6,146 bases of DNA from contig JASFUE010000206.1 in NCBI GenBank assembly GCA_050050435.1, positions 1 to 6,146 of the forward strand. Direction: 5' to 3'. A program made the position numbers and the translations under genes. Below are positions 1 to 5,706 of this stretch, piece after piece. The DNA comes from SG8-40 sp050050435. Its GTDB lineage: Bacteria > Pseudomonadota > Gammaproteobacteria > Burkholderiales > Eutrophovitaceae. The notes beneath the pieces are model-generated. The model ran no database searches, was not told where the DNA came from, and saw only the letters and a list, made by a program, of their open reading frames with translations. Each line of letters starts with the position of its first letter. Position 1 is the stretch's first letter.

Positions 1-896
1 ACTGGAGTAGCAAGTATGCCTATCCGCTGGCAGGTTTTTACGGCGACACATCAGTTCCTCGCGAGCAGATTAAGGCGTTCCGGCAGCAATCGGAAGAGTT
101 CATGCAGGAGGCGAAGTCTACCGACTACGCGGTCGCTTTGCGCGAACTGGACATTGTGAAGATGGCGCGTGTCGGTGAACTCGATTACTCATGGGGAACA
201 TGGGTGTTTGTTTACGATCAGCCAAGAAAAGTAGACTCTAAAAAGGTCACGCTCGAGGTAAATCTGGCGCCGCGGCTCAAGCAAGCCATGGACAGAACCA
301 CCAATGAGCTGATTATTGTCTCGCCGTATTTCGTTCCCGGTTCCCGGTTTACCAAATATCTTGTAGACCTCGTCGACAAGGGTGTCCGAGTCCGGATATT
401 GACGAATTCGCTGGCGTCGAACGACGTTGCACTGGTGCACGCAGGTTACATGCGGTACCGAAAGGCATTGGTCGAGGGAGGCGTTGAGCTATATGAGTTC
501 AAGCCAATTCGAGGTGATGTTGAGTCTGCGAAGAAGAAAACAAAAGCCAGCTGGTCCGGTTCGTCGCGTGCGAGTTTGCATGGAAAGTTCATGAGTTTTG
601 ATCAGCAGTACGTGTTCGTCGGTTCGTTCAATCTTGATGGCCGTTCGATTGCGCTGAATACGGAATTGGGCGTGTATTTCGAAAGTCCGCGTTATGCACA
701 AGCGGTATCGGAATTATTCGACCAACGGATAAATTATGCTGCCTACCGGGTATCCGTCGCCGATAACGGTAATCTGCATTGGACGACTATGGAAAACGGC
801 GAAGTGGTGAGCTTTACGCATGAACCGGAGACGGGATTCTGGAAACGCTTCGGTGCTAACTTCATGTCGGTCTTCGTTCCGGAAAGCCAGCTGTAG
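1..896 (+). CDS. Phospholipase D family protein (cardiolipin synthase-like), C-terminal part, 5'-truncated
   Basis: The reading frame is open from the left edge (first whole codon at base 3) to TAG at 894-896, so the start and the first HKD motif lie outside the window. The visible part holds the second HKD motif, HGKFMSFD, at 579-602. Its H, K and D are all in place and it is followed by VGSFNLDGRS, as in the PLD superfamily. The opening WSSKYAYPL fits the linker where ClsC/YmdC-type proteins have a WNSEWA-like segment. The end, FWKRFGANFMSVFVPESQL, resembles the conserved ClsC tail. Enzymes of this type transfer or hydrolyse phosphatidyl groups at the inner membrane, for example in making cardiolipin. 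I infer a ClsC-like role; another PLD-type phosphodiesterase is possible. The downstream amidohydrolase starts 42 bases later on the same strand, so co-transcription is plausible. Confidence 0.9.
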   Translation, partial: WSSKYAYPLAGFYGDTSVPREQIKAFRQQSEEFMQEAKSTDYAVALRELDIVKMARVGELDYSWGTWVFVYDQPRKVDSKKVTLEVNLAPRLKQAMDRTTNELIIVSPYFVPGSRFTKYLVDLVDKGVRVRILTNSLASNDVALVHAGYMRYRKALVEGGVELYEFKPIRGDVESAKKKTKASWSGSSRASLHGKFMSFDQQYVFVGSFNLDGRSIALNTELGVYFESPRYAQAVSELFDQRINYAAYRVSVADNGNLHWTTMENGEVVSFTHEPETGFWKRFGANFMSVFVPESQL

Positions 897-938
897 AAAG
901 AACATCATCGGGTCAATGCGGAGTTATCAATTTTTTCA

Positions 939-1814
939 ATGGCTGTTTTCATACACGCGGAGCCGAAGGTGCGCTTAGTTGCCAGGATGTGCTGCGCTTT
1001 GGCGTTGTTGTGTCTTCCGTGTCATGCGTGGGCGGGGGAGTTGCCGCTTTTCGATGGCCACATTCACTACAGCTTCGATGCGCCAGAACGTTATCCGCCC
1101 GAAGAAGTCATTCGTATCCTCGACGAGGCAGATATCATCGGCGCCTTGGTGTCGAGCACGCCGAACGATGGTACGCGATTGCTTTATGAACGATATCCGC
1201 GACGCTTTATTCCGGAGTTGCGGCCGTACCGCAAGACGCGGGATCTCGAAACATGGCGGGCAGAACGCGCCAACTGGTATCGCGATCCGGAAACGGTGAG
1301 TTTCATCAGGCATGAACTCATGCGCGGGATCTATCGCGGCATCGGGGAGTTTCACGTCAACGGCGATGAGGCTGCAACGCCGCAGATGCGTGCCATTTCA
1401 CAGCTGGCACAACACAAAGGCCTTTGGTTGCATGCCCATTCTGACGCTCCCGCAGTAGAGCACTTGTTTGCCCACGCGCCGTCTCTCACCATCATCTGGG
1501 CACATGCGGGGATGAGTACGCCGCCGGCGGAAATCGATCGTATGCTCGCAAGCTATCCACGGCTGTATGCCGAGCTGTCATACCGCCACGATATTGTCAG
1601 TGGCGACGCGGTCAATCCGGTCTGGCGTGAGCTGTTTCTGAAGTATCCCGACCGGTTCATCTATGGCTCGGACACCTGGATTACGCCGCGATGGGAGGCG
1701 GTGGTGCCACTGGCCAGCGAAGCCCGTAGCTGGCTCAAGGATCTTCCACCGGAGGTGGCGGAGATGATCGCCTACGGTAACGCGCAGCGACTTTTTGATA
1801 CGGAAAAACAATAG
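939..1814 (+). CDS. Exported amidohydrolase-family (TIM-barrel) metal-dependent hydrolase
   Basis: This is a 291-residue protein if started at ATG 939. Residues 11-32 form a signal peptide: basic VRLVAR, then a hydrophobic CCALALLCL core, with likely cleavage after AWA (residue 32). No lipobox is evident, so a periplasmic location is inferred. The mature part looks like the amidohydrolase-2 (PF04909-type) barrel. DGHIHY (H41, H43) is the first-strand HxH metal site. GEFH (E137, H139), LHAHSD (H165, H167), WAHAG (H189) and YGSDTW (D245) follow in the expected order, the last being the usual catalytic or metal aspartate. The substrate is unknown; relatives hydrolyse or decarboxylate cyclic and aromatic acids or lactones. 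The start is uncertain. ATG 939 has GGAG 15 bases upstream, which is far, while in-frame GTG 969 has GGAG at 959-962 with a 6-base gap and gives a more typical signal peptide. ATG 987 is a third option. I keep 939 as the outer boundary. Confidence 0.85.
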   Translation: MAVFIHAEPKVRLVARMCCALALLCLPCHAWAGELPLFDGHIHYSFDAPERYPPEEVIRILDEADIIGALVSSTPNDGTRLLYERYPRRFIPELRPYRKTRDLETWRAERANWYRDPETVSFIRHELMRGIYRGIGEFHVNGDEAATPQMRAISQLAQHKGLWLHAHSDAPAVEHLFAHAPSLTIIWAHAGMSTPPAEIDRMLASYPRLYAELSYRHDIVSGDAVNPVWRELFLKYPDRFIYGSDTWITPRWEAVVPLASEARSWLKDLPPEVAEMIAYGNAQRLFDTEKQ

Positions 1815-1862
1815 GTTAATTTTAAAGTCGGGTGGGTCGAGTCACCCCGGATGCCGCCCAGA

Positions 1863-1891
1863 TTGACGTAGCGTGATATACCGCCGAAAAT
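1863..1891 (+). promoter_or_regulatory. Candidate sigma70-type promoter for the dehydrogenase cluster
   Basis: TTGACG at 1863-1868 matches the -35 consensus in five of six positions. Seventeen bases later GAAAAT at 1886-1891 matches the -10 consensus in four of six. Transcription would begin near 1898, leaving a leader of about 80 bases before the ATG at 1981. The placement in the gap after the amidohydrolase stop is sensible, but the -10 box is weak and such matches arise by chance. Confidence 0.35.
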
Positions 1892-1895
1892 AACG

Positions 1896-1912
1896 GCCGG
1901 AGCAAATCCGGC
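1896..1912 (+). repeat. Inverted repeat / hairpin 1 in the dehydrogenase leader
   Basis: GCCGGA (1896-1901) pairs perfectly with TCCGGC (1907-1912) around a five-base GCAAA loop. It sits at or just after the inferred transcription start and lies nine bases before a second, stronger hairpin. It has no T-run directly after it, so it is not a normal intrinsic terminator. Confidence 0.5.
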
Positions 1913-1921
1913 AACAATTTC

Positions 1922-1944
1922 CGGCGCCGAAGCTTGCGGCGCCG
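1922..1944 (+). repeat. Inverted repeat / hairpin 2 in the dehydrogenase leader
   Basis: CGGCGCCG at 1922-1929 is repeated at 1937-1944 and, being self-complementary, can form an 8-bp all-GC stem around AAGCTTG. A short T-run (1958-1961) follows 13 bases later, too distant for a classic terminator. The ribosome-binding AAAGG at 1968-1972 lies outside the stem. The structure could protect mRNA, attenuate readthrough from the upstream gene, or bind a dimeric protein as DNA. No known riboswitch class is recognised. Confidence 0.5.
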
Positions 1945-1980
1945 TCCATTCGGTACGTTTTCCCCTGAAAGGTAAAGGCC

Positions 1981-3267
1981 ATGGCAATTTGGCTAAAGAA
2001 AGGTATTTCCGCGGAAGAGGACGCGGCCCAAGTCGACAAGGTTCGCAAAACAGTCGAGCAGATACTTGCCGATATCGAAAAGCGTGGCGATGAAGCTGTG
2101 CGCGAATTGTCTGAAAAGTTCGATAACTGGAATCCCGAGGAATTTCGCCTCACGCGCGCGCAAATCGAAGAGTGCGTGAAAAGCCTGCCCAAGCAGGTGA
2201 TAGACGATATCAAGTTTGCCCAGCAGCAGATCCGCAATTTCGCGCAGATCCAGCGTGATGCGTTGCGCGACGTTGAAGTCGAGACACTGCCCGGCGTGGT
2301 CCTGGGGCACAAGAATATTCCTGTAAACAGCGTCGGTTGTTATGTGCCGGGTGGCAAATACCCGATGGTGGCATCCGCACACATGAGCATCGTTACTGCC
2401 AAGGTCGCGGGTGTGAAGCGCATCATCGCTTGCGCGCCGCCTTATCAGGGCAAGCCGCATCCGGCGATCGTTGCCGCAATGCATCTTGCTGGTGCCAATG
2501 AAATCTATGCTCTCGGTGGCGTACAGGCAATCGGCGCAATGGCGCTGGGCACCGCGAGCATCAAGCCCACGGACATGATCGCAGGCCCTGGTAACGCGTT
2601 CGTTGCCGAAGCAAAGCGGCAGTTATCCGGCCGTGTGGGGATCGACCTGTTCGCCGGTCCAACGGAAACGCTGGTCATCGCCGACGAGACCGTCGATGGT
2701 GAGTTGTGTGCAACCGATCTGCTCGGTCAAGCCGAGCATGGGCCGAACTCGCCGGCGATCCTGCTTACCACTTCGCGCCGTCTGGCCGAGGACACAATGA
2801 GGGAAATCGAAAGGCAACTCACGGTGTTGCCGACGGCTCAGGTTGCGGGGCAGGCCTGGCGCGATTACGGGCAGGTCATCCTGTGCAAGGATAATGCGGA
2901 AATGATCCGGGAAGCGGACCGGATTGCCTCGGAACACGTGCAGGTCATGACCCGGGACAATGATTATTTCCTGAAGAACATGACTAACTTCGGGGCGCTG
3001 TTCCTTGGACCGGAAACCAATGTGTCCTATGGCGACAAGGTCATCGGTACCAACCATACGCTGCCCACGCGCAAGGCTGCGCGTTACACGGGTGGCCTGT
3101 GGGTTGGCAAATTCATCAAGACCTGCACCTACCAGCGGGTCAAGCCCGAAGCGACTGCCACAATCGGTGAGTACTGCTCGCGCCTGTGCGCGATCGAAGG
3201 TTTCGCCGGTCACAAGGAGCAGGCCGATTTGCGGGTACGGCGTTATGCGCGCAGGCGGGCGGCGTGA
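1981..3267 (+). CDS. Histidinol dehydrogenase-family protein, HpsN-like (sulfopropanediol 3-dehydrogenase-type)
   Basis: This 428-residue, full-length member of the histidinol dehydrogenase family starts at ATG 1981, with AAAGG eight bases upstream. The family oxidises a primary alcohol to a carboxylate through an aldehyde, using two NAD+ and a bound zinc. By position, the zinc ligands equivalent to those of HisD are Q250 and H253 (LLGQAEHG), D352 (YGDKVIG) and H411 (GFAGH). The catalytic Glu-His pair is E318-H319 (SEHVQ). From memory, the N-terminus MAIWLKKG, the AGPTET segment (225-230) and SEHVQ match HpsN, which converts (R)-2,3-dihydroxypropane-1-sulfonate to sulfolactate (EC 1.1.1.308). 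Biosynthetic HisD usually has AGPSE and PEHLE. No other his gene is nearby; the next gene encodes an SDR. An HpsN-like diol dehydrogenase is the best reading, but the substrate is inferred and true HisD activity is not excluded. Confidence 0.88.
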   Translation: MAIWLKKGISAEEDAAQVDKVRKTVEQILADIEKRGDEAVRELSEKFDNWNPEEFRLTRAQIEECVKSLPKQVIDDIKFAQQQIRNFAQIQRDALRDVEVETLPGVVLGHKNIPVNSVGCYVPGGKYPMVASAHMSIVTAKVAGVKRIIACAPPYQGKPHPAIVAAMHLAGANEIYALGGVQAIGAMALGTASIKPTDMIAGPGNAFVAEAKRQLSGRVGIDLFAGPTETLVIADETVDGELCATDLLGQAEHGPNSPAILLTTSRRLAEDTMREIERQLTVLPTAQVAGQAWRDYGQVILCKDNAEMIREADRIASEHVQVMTRDNDYFLKNMTNFGALFLGPETNVSYGDKVIGTNHTLPTRKAARYTGGLWVGKFIKTCTYQRVKPEATATIGEYCSRLCAIEGFAGHKEQADLRVRRYARRRAA

Positions 3268-3332
3268 CAAGGCGATGCACCTCCTGATGAACAATGAAAT
3301 GACGTCAGCGACGGCGAGAATGGATCGTGAAC

Positions 3333-4073
3333 ATGCTCGAAGATAAGGTTGTTGCAGTCACAGGTGGTTCCGGCGGAATCGGTTCGGAGATTTGCCGTGC
3401 GTTTGCCAGAGCGGGCGCGACCTGTATCGTCGCTTACAACAATAATGAGCAGGCCGCCAATGAGGTTGTCGAGTCTCTGGAAGGAGAAGAGCACTGGGCG
3501 CACTACGTTCCCGTTGATATTACCGCTGCGCTGGAAGGATTTGCCAATCTGGTAGATGAAAAGCACGGCAAGCTGGACGTACTCGTGAATTGCGCCGGTG
3601 TCACCAAGTTCGTATCCCATCGTGACCTGGATGCGCTGGACGATGATTTGATCGATGAAATGTTCCGGGTGAACTGGCGCGGTTCATTCGCGGCAGTGCG
3701 GGCATTTCACGATCTGCTCAAGAAGACCGGGGACGGCCTGGTTGTAAACATTTCTTCTGTTGCGGGGATTCATGGCGTGGGCAGCAATATTGCGTACTGT
3801 GCCTCCAAGGCTGCTCTCGACACCATGACCAAGTCGTTAGGCCGGGCGCTGGCGCCCGAGATCCGGGTGGTGTCGGTTTCTCCCGGCATGGTGGAGACCG
3901 ACTTCATCAAGAAACTGAATCCAAAATGGCTCGAGCAGCAAAAGTCCCTGACGCCGATGAAGCGCTTTGCGACGGTGGAGGACGTCGCGGATACGGTCGT
4001 GGCCACAGCAACACACATGAAGTTCTCGACAGGATGCGTGATTCAGGTCGATGGAGGCCGTCCGCTGGGCTGA
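3333..4073 (+). CDS. Short-chain dehydrogenase/reductase (SDR), FabG-like classical type
   Basis: This is a classical cytosolic SDR of 246 residues if started at ATG 3333. It has TGGSGGIG (10-17) for nucleotide binding, NCAG (86-89), the active-site N114, S142, and YCASK giving Y155 and K159 of the catalytic tetrad. The SPGMVETDF segment and the C-terminal GCVIQVDGG are also typical. Such enzymes interconvert a secondary alcohol and a ketone with NAD(P)H. An in-frame GTG at 3327 adds two residues and is an equally possible start; MLEDKVVAVTGG fits the family better from the ATG, with GGA about eight bases upstream. The gene follows the HpsN-like gene by 65 bases on the same strand. HpsN pathways include 2-dehydrogenases that interconvert DHPS enantiomers through a ketone, so this SDR is a candidate partner. 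That is inference; a FabG-type 3-oxoacyl reductase is the main alternative. Confidence 0.9.
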   Translation: MLEDKVVAVTGGSGGIGSEICRAFARAGATCIVAYNNNEQAANEVVESLEGEEHWAHYVPVDITAALEGFANLVDEKHGKLDVLVNCAGVTKFVSHRDLDALDDDLIDEMFRVNWRGSFAAVRAFHDLLKKTGDGLVVNISSVAGIHGVGSNIAYCASKAALDTMTKSLGRALAPEIRVVSVSPGMVETDFIKKLNPKWLEQQKSLTPMKRFATVEDVADTVVATATHMKFSTGCVIQVDGGRPLG

Positions 4074-4095
4074 GGCCAGGCTGCTGACAGCAAAC

Positions 4096-4542
4096 ATGGC
4101 AGATCTGAAAAAGCTCTACGACGATGTGATCATGGATCACATCAAGCAAGCGCGAAATTTTCGGGAAATGGCGAACGCATCGGCTAAAGCCGAAGGCGTG
4201 AACGTGCTTTGCGGCGACAACCTCACGGTGTATGTGCGTGTTGAGGACGACATTCTGCGCGAAGCGGCATTCCAGTGTGAATGCTGTGGCATATCGATGG
4301 CATCGGCCTCCATCATGACCGAACTGGTTGCCGGAAAGTCGGTGGCCGAGGCAAAGCACATCGCGGCTGATCTGCTCGAATCCTTCTCCGAAGAGCACCC
4401 GGAGCACGACGCCCATTACGGCAAGGCAGCAGTGCTCGGGATCGTTCGTGAATTCCCGTCGCGGCGCAATTGCGCTTCCCTGGCATGGGTCACGCTCAAT
4501 GCCGCTCTCGATGGCAAAACGCAGGCCGTGCTCGGCGGCTGA
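4096..4542 (+). CDS. sufU: SufU/IscU-type iron-sulfur cluster assembly scaffold protein
   Basis: The protein has 148 residues and an IscU/NifU-N fold signature. MADLKKLYDDVIMDHIKQARNF matches the N-terminus of SufU proteins, so I take ATG 4096. An earlier in-frame ATG (4051) overlaps the SDR and adds 15 unrelated residues. The three conserved cysteines and the aspartate are present: C39-G-D41 (VLCGDN), C64 in CECCGISMASAS, and C126 (RRNCASLAW). About 20 extra residues before the third cysteine, ending IVREFPSRRNC, are typical of SufU rather than IscU. SufU-type proteins accept persulfide sulfur from a SufS desulfurase or act as scaffolds. Oddities are two additional cysteines, C61 and C63, where the family normally has glycines, and the absence of sufS, sufB or sufD in the window. 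It lies 22 bases after the SDR stop. Its Shine-Dalgarno sequence is poor, so translational coupling is possible. Confidence 0.9.
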   Translation: MADLKKLYDDVIMDHIKQARNFREMANASAKAEGVNVLCGDNLTVYVRVEDDILREAAFQCECCGISMASASIMTELVAGKSVAEAKHIAADLLESFSEEHPEHDAHYGKAAVLGIVREFPSRRNCASLAWVTLNAALDGKTQAVLGG

Positions 4543-4560
4543 CGACGCTGCCGCTCTGGT

Positions 4561-4631
4561 CTGGCCAACTCCTCGCTGCTCTGACGGCTTTTCCCAAGCG
4601 CGCTCTCCATCGAGGAGCGAAATCGGGCCAG
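4561..4631 (+). repeat. Nested inverted repeat in the gap before the Mut7-C gene
   Basis: Two complementary pairs are nested here. CTGGCC (4561-4566) pairs with GGCCAG (4626-4631). Inside it, CTCCTCG (4569-4575) pairs with CGAGGAG (4611-4617). A small internal loop separates the two stems, and about 35 bases lie in the apical loop. The structure ends nine bases before the ATG at 4641, so it could affect initiation of the RNase-like gene. There is no T-run after it, so it does not look like a terminator. Chance pairing in GC-rich sequence is possible. Confidence 0.35.
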
Positions 4632-4640
4632 TTGCGAAAG

Positions 4641-5429
4641 ATGGAAGAGAACGCGGAAATGGTGCGTGCGACATACCGTTTTTACGAAGAGTTGAATGAT
4701 TTCCTTGCGCCGATTCGGCGCAAACGCGAGTTCGAGTACGACAGTGCGCGTGCAGCAACGGTAAAGAATGCCATCGAGGCACTGGGGGTGCCGCATACCG
4801 AAGTCGAGCTGATCATCGCTAACGGCCATTCGGTGGATTTCTCCTACATGGTGCGGGATGGTGACCGTATCGCTGTGTACCCGATGTTCGAAGCGCTTGA
4901 TATCCGCCCGTTGCTTCGTGTTCGGCCCGAGCCTTTACGCCGTATGCGTTTCATCGCCGACGCGCATCTCGGCGGTTTGGCAAGAATGCTGCGCATGCTG
5001 GGCTTTGATACGCTTTACAGCAATGAATTCCACGACGATGATATTCGGGCCATTGCCGTGCGCGAGGGCCGAGTCGTCCTCACGCGTGACCGCGAGTTGC
5101 TCAAGTGTAGCGATATTACCCACGGTTGTTACGTCCATGCGCTCCGACCGATGGATCAGTGGAAGGAAGTGGTCGAGCGTCTGCAATTGCAACGCGACGC
5201 GCGACCGTTCACGCTGTGCCTGCATTGCAATGAGCCATTGCGGCAAATCGACAAGGCGTGCGTTTTGGCAAGGTTGCCCGAAAAGGTGGCCAGGTACTAC
5301 GACCGGTTCTGTACCTGTCCGTCCTGTAAACGGATCTTTTGGGAAGGTTCGCACTGGATGCGGATGCGCAGTTGGCTCGATCAGTTGCCGAGCGCATCGA
5401 CGCCGGGGGACTCGCCCCCGGGAACTTAG
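4641..5429 (+). CDS. Mut7-C RNase (PIN-like) domain protein with N-terminal Mut7-C ubiquitin-like domain and C-terminal zinc ribbon
   Basis: The protein has 262 residues in three parts. Residues 8-95 (RATYRFYEELNDFL through DGDRIAVYPMFE) resemble the Mut7-C ubiquitin-like/ThiS-like fold. Residues 103-170 (RFIADAHLGGLARMLRMLGFDT, then VVLTRDREL) match the Mut7-C PIN-like nuclease domain, with acidic candidates D107, D132-D134 and D150. The tail has two CxxC pairs, C193-LH-C196 and C226-PS-C229, followed by FWEGSHWMRM, which form a zinc ribbon. The family is named after the C-terminal domain of the animal exonuclease Mut-7 and is predicted to act on RNA; its bacterial substrate is not known to me. 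The start is ATG 4641 or ATG 4659, the latter with GGAAGAG nine bases upstream. The open frame back to 4470 overlaps the scaffold gene and has no family resemblance. A GC-rich hairpin covers the final codons. Confidence 0.85.
   Translation: MEENAEMVRATYRFYEELNDFLAPIRRKREFEYDSARAATVKNAIEALGVPHTEVELIIANGHSVDFSYMVRDGDRIAVYPMFEALDIRPLLRVRPEPLRRMRFIADAHLGGLARMLRMLGFDTLYSNEFHDDDIRAIAVREGRVVLTRDRELLKCSDITHGCYVHALRPMDQWKEVVERLQLQRDARPFTLCLHCNEPLRQIDKACVLARLPEKVARYYDRFCTCPSCKRIFWEGSHWMRMRSWLDQLPSASTPGDSPPGT
5403..5421 (+). terminator. Possible transcription terminator hairpin overlapping the end of the Mut7-C gene
   Basis: CCGGGGG (5403-5409) and CCCCCGG (5415-5421) form a perfect seven-pair GC stem with a five-base ACTCG loop, just before the TAG stop at 5427. 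The nearest T-run is TTTT at 5432-5435, ten bases after the stem and thus weaker and further away than in a standard intrinsic terminator. It plausibly marks the 3' end of the 1981-5429 transcript or protects it from exonucleases. Confidence 0.35.
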
Positions 5430-5506
5430 GATTTTGCCGGCAATCCGATTTCAAAGGTGACGTAGAAGTGTAATTGGACTATGGTGCCGTTTGAGACGAC
5501 TGTAAT

Positions 5507-5530
5507 CGCTGCTCGGTCTGCCTCGCAGCG
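5507..5530. repeat. Short inverted repeat in the intergenic region
   Basis: CGCTGC at 5507-5512 is complementary to GCAGCG at 5525-5530, with a 12-base loop. There is no T-run after it. Its function is unknown and it may be chance. Confidence 0.3.
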
Positions 5531-5676
5531 CGCAAACTGCCATGCTGCTACGCCGGCCAGAACACATGGATGAGATCCGTCCGGAAGAGCCAGCGGAGCC
5601 TCAACTAAGGTAATTCAAAGCTTCTTGCCTATCGCGGGGTTGCCTGTGGTCACCGGCTCGATTTTCGGACCTGTTC

Positions 5677-5688
5677 GTGAAGCTTCAC
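5677..5688. promoter_or_regulatory. 12-base perfect palindrome upstream of the exported MBL-fold gene (possible operator)
   Basis: GTGAAGCTTCAC is fully self-complementary and ends six bases before the Shine-Dalgarno sequence of the gene at 5707. The position suits an operator for a dimeric repressor, or a small RNA hairpin just upstream of the ribosome-binding site. No second copy was seen elsewhere in the window. Confidence 0.35.
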
Positions 5689-5694
5689 TGAAGC

Positions 5695-5701
5695 AAGGAG
5701 G
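5695..5701 (+). promoter_or_regulatory. Strong Shine-Dalgarno site AAGGAGG
   Basis: AAGGAGG is a full anti-16S match with a five-base spacer to ATG 5707. It fixes the start of the truncated last gene, and is the best ribosome-binding site in the window. Confidence 0.85.
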
Positions 5702-5706
5702 CATAT

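Larger units (their letters stand above)
5430..5706. other. Intergenic region without a recognisable gene
   Basis: The 277 bases between the Mut7-C stop and the metallo-beta-lactamase start contain no ORF with family resemblance. The content I can describe is a CGCTGC/GCAGCG inverted repeat at 5507-5530, a perfect palindrome at 5677-5688 and a strong Shine-Dalgarno site at 5695-5701. Two tiny frames (ATG 5481 to TGA 5573, and ATG 5542 to TAA 5613) have no ribosome-binding site. No convincing -35/-10 pair was found. Confidence 0.6.

Noticed and set aside
1829..1850. GGGTG/CACCC pairing just after the amidohydrolase stop as a terminator
   Set aside because: The stem has only five pairs around an eight-base loop, and no T-run follows.
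1981..3267. Reading the gene as the histidine-biosynthesis hisD
   Set aside because: The family assignment is right, but the neighbours are not his genes, and AGPTET and SEHVQ replace the usual AGPSE and PEHLE segments. HpsN-like is the better fit, though not proved.
3300..3307. TGACGTCA palindrome between the dehydrogenase and the SDR
   Set aside because: It is a perfect 8-mer palindrome, but an 8-mer is expected by chance at this scale and there is no promoter beside it.
4051..4095. Upstream start at ATG 4051 for the Fe-S scaffold gene
   Set aside because: The added 15 residues overlap the SDR end and do not resemble SufU. Family alignment begins at ATG 4096.
4470..4640. N-terminal extension of the Mut7-C protein to ATG 4470
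   Set aside because: The extension overlaps the scaffold gene out of frame and its residues look like random arginine-rich translation. The domain begins after 4659.
3907..4782. 291-residue open frame on the minus strand
   Set aside because: It lies opposite three + strand genes that carry clear family motifs throughout. Its translation shows no recognisable domain, so it is an antisense shadow.
5481..5613. Two small frames (30 and 23 residues) in the intergenic gap
   Set aside because: Neither has a ribosome-binding site or family resemblance, and both fit random expectation.
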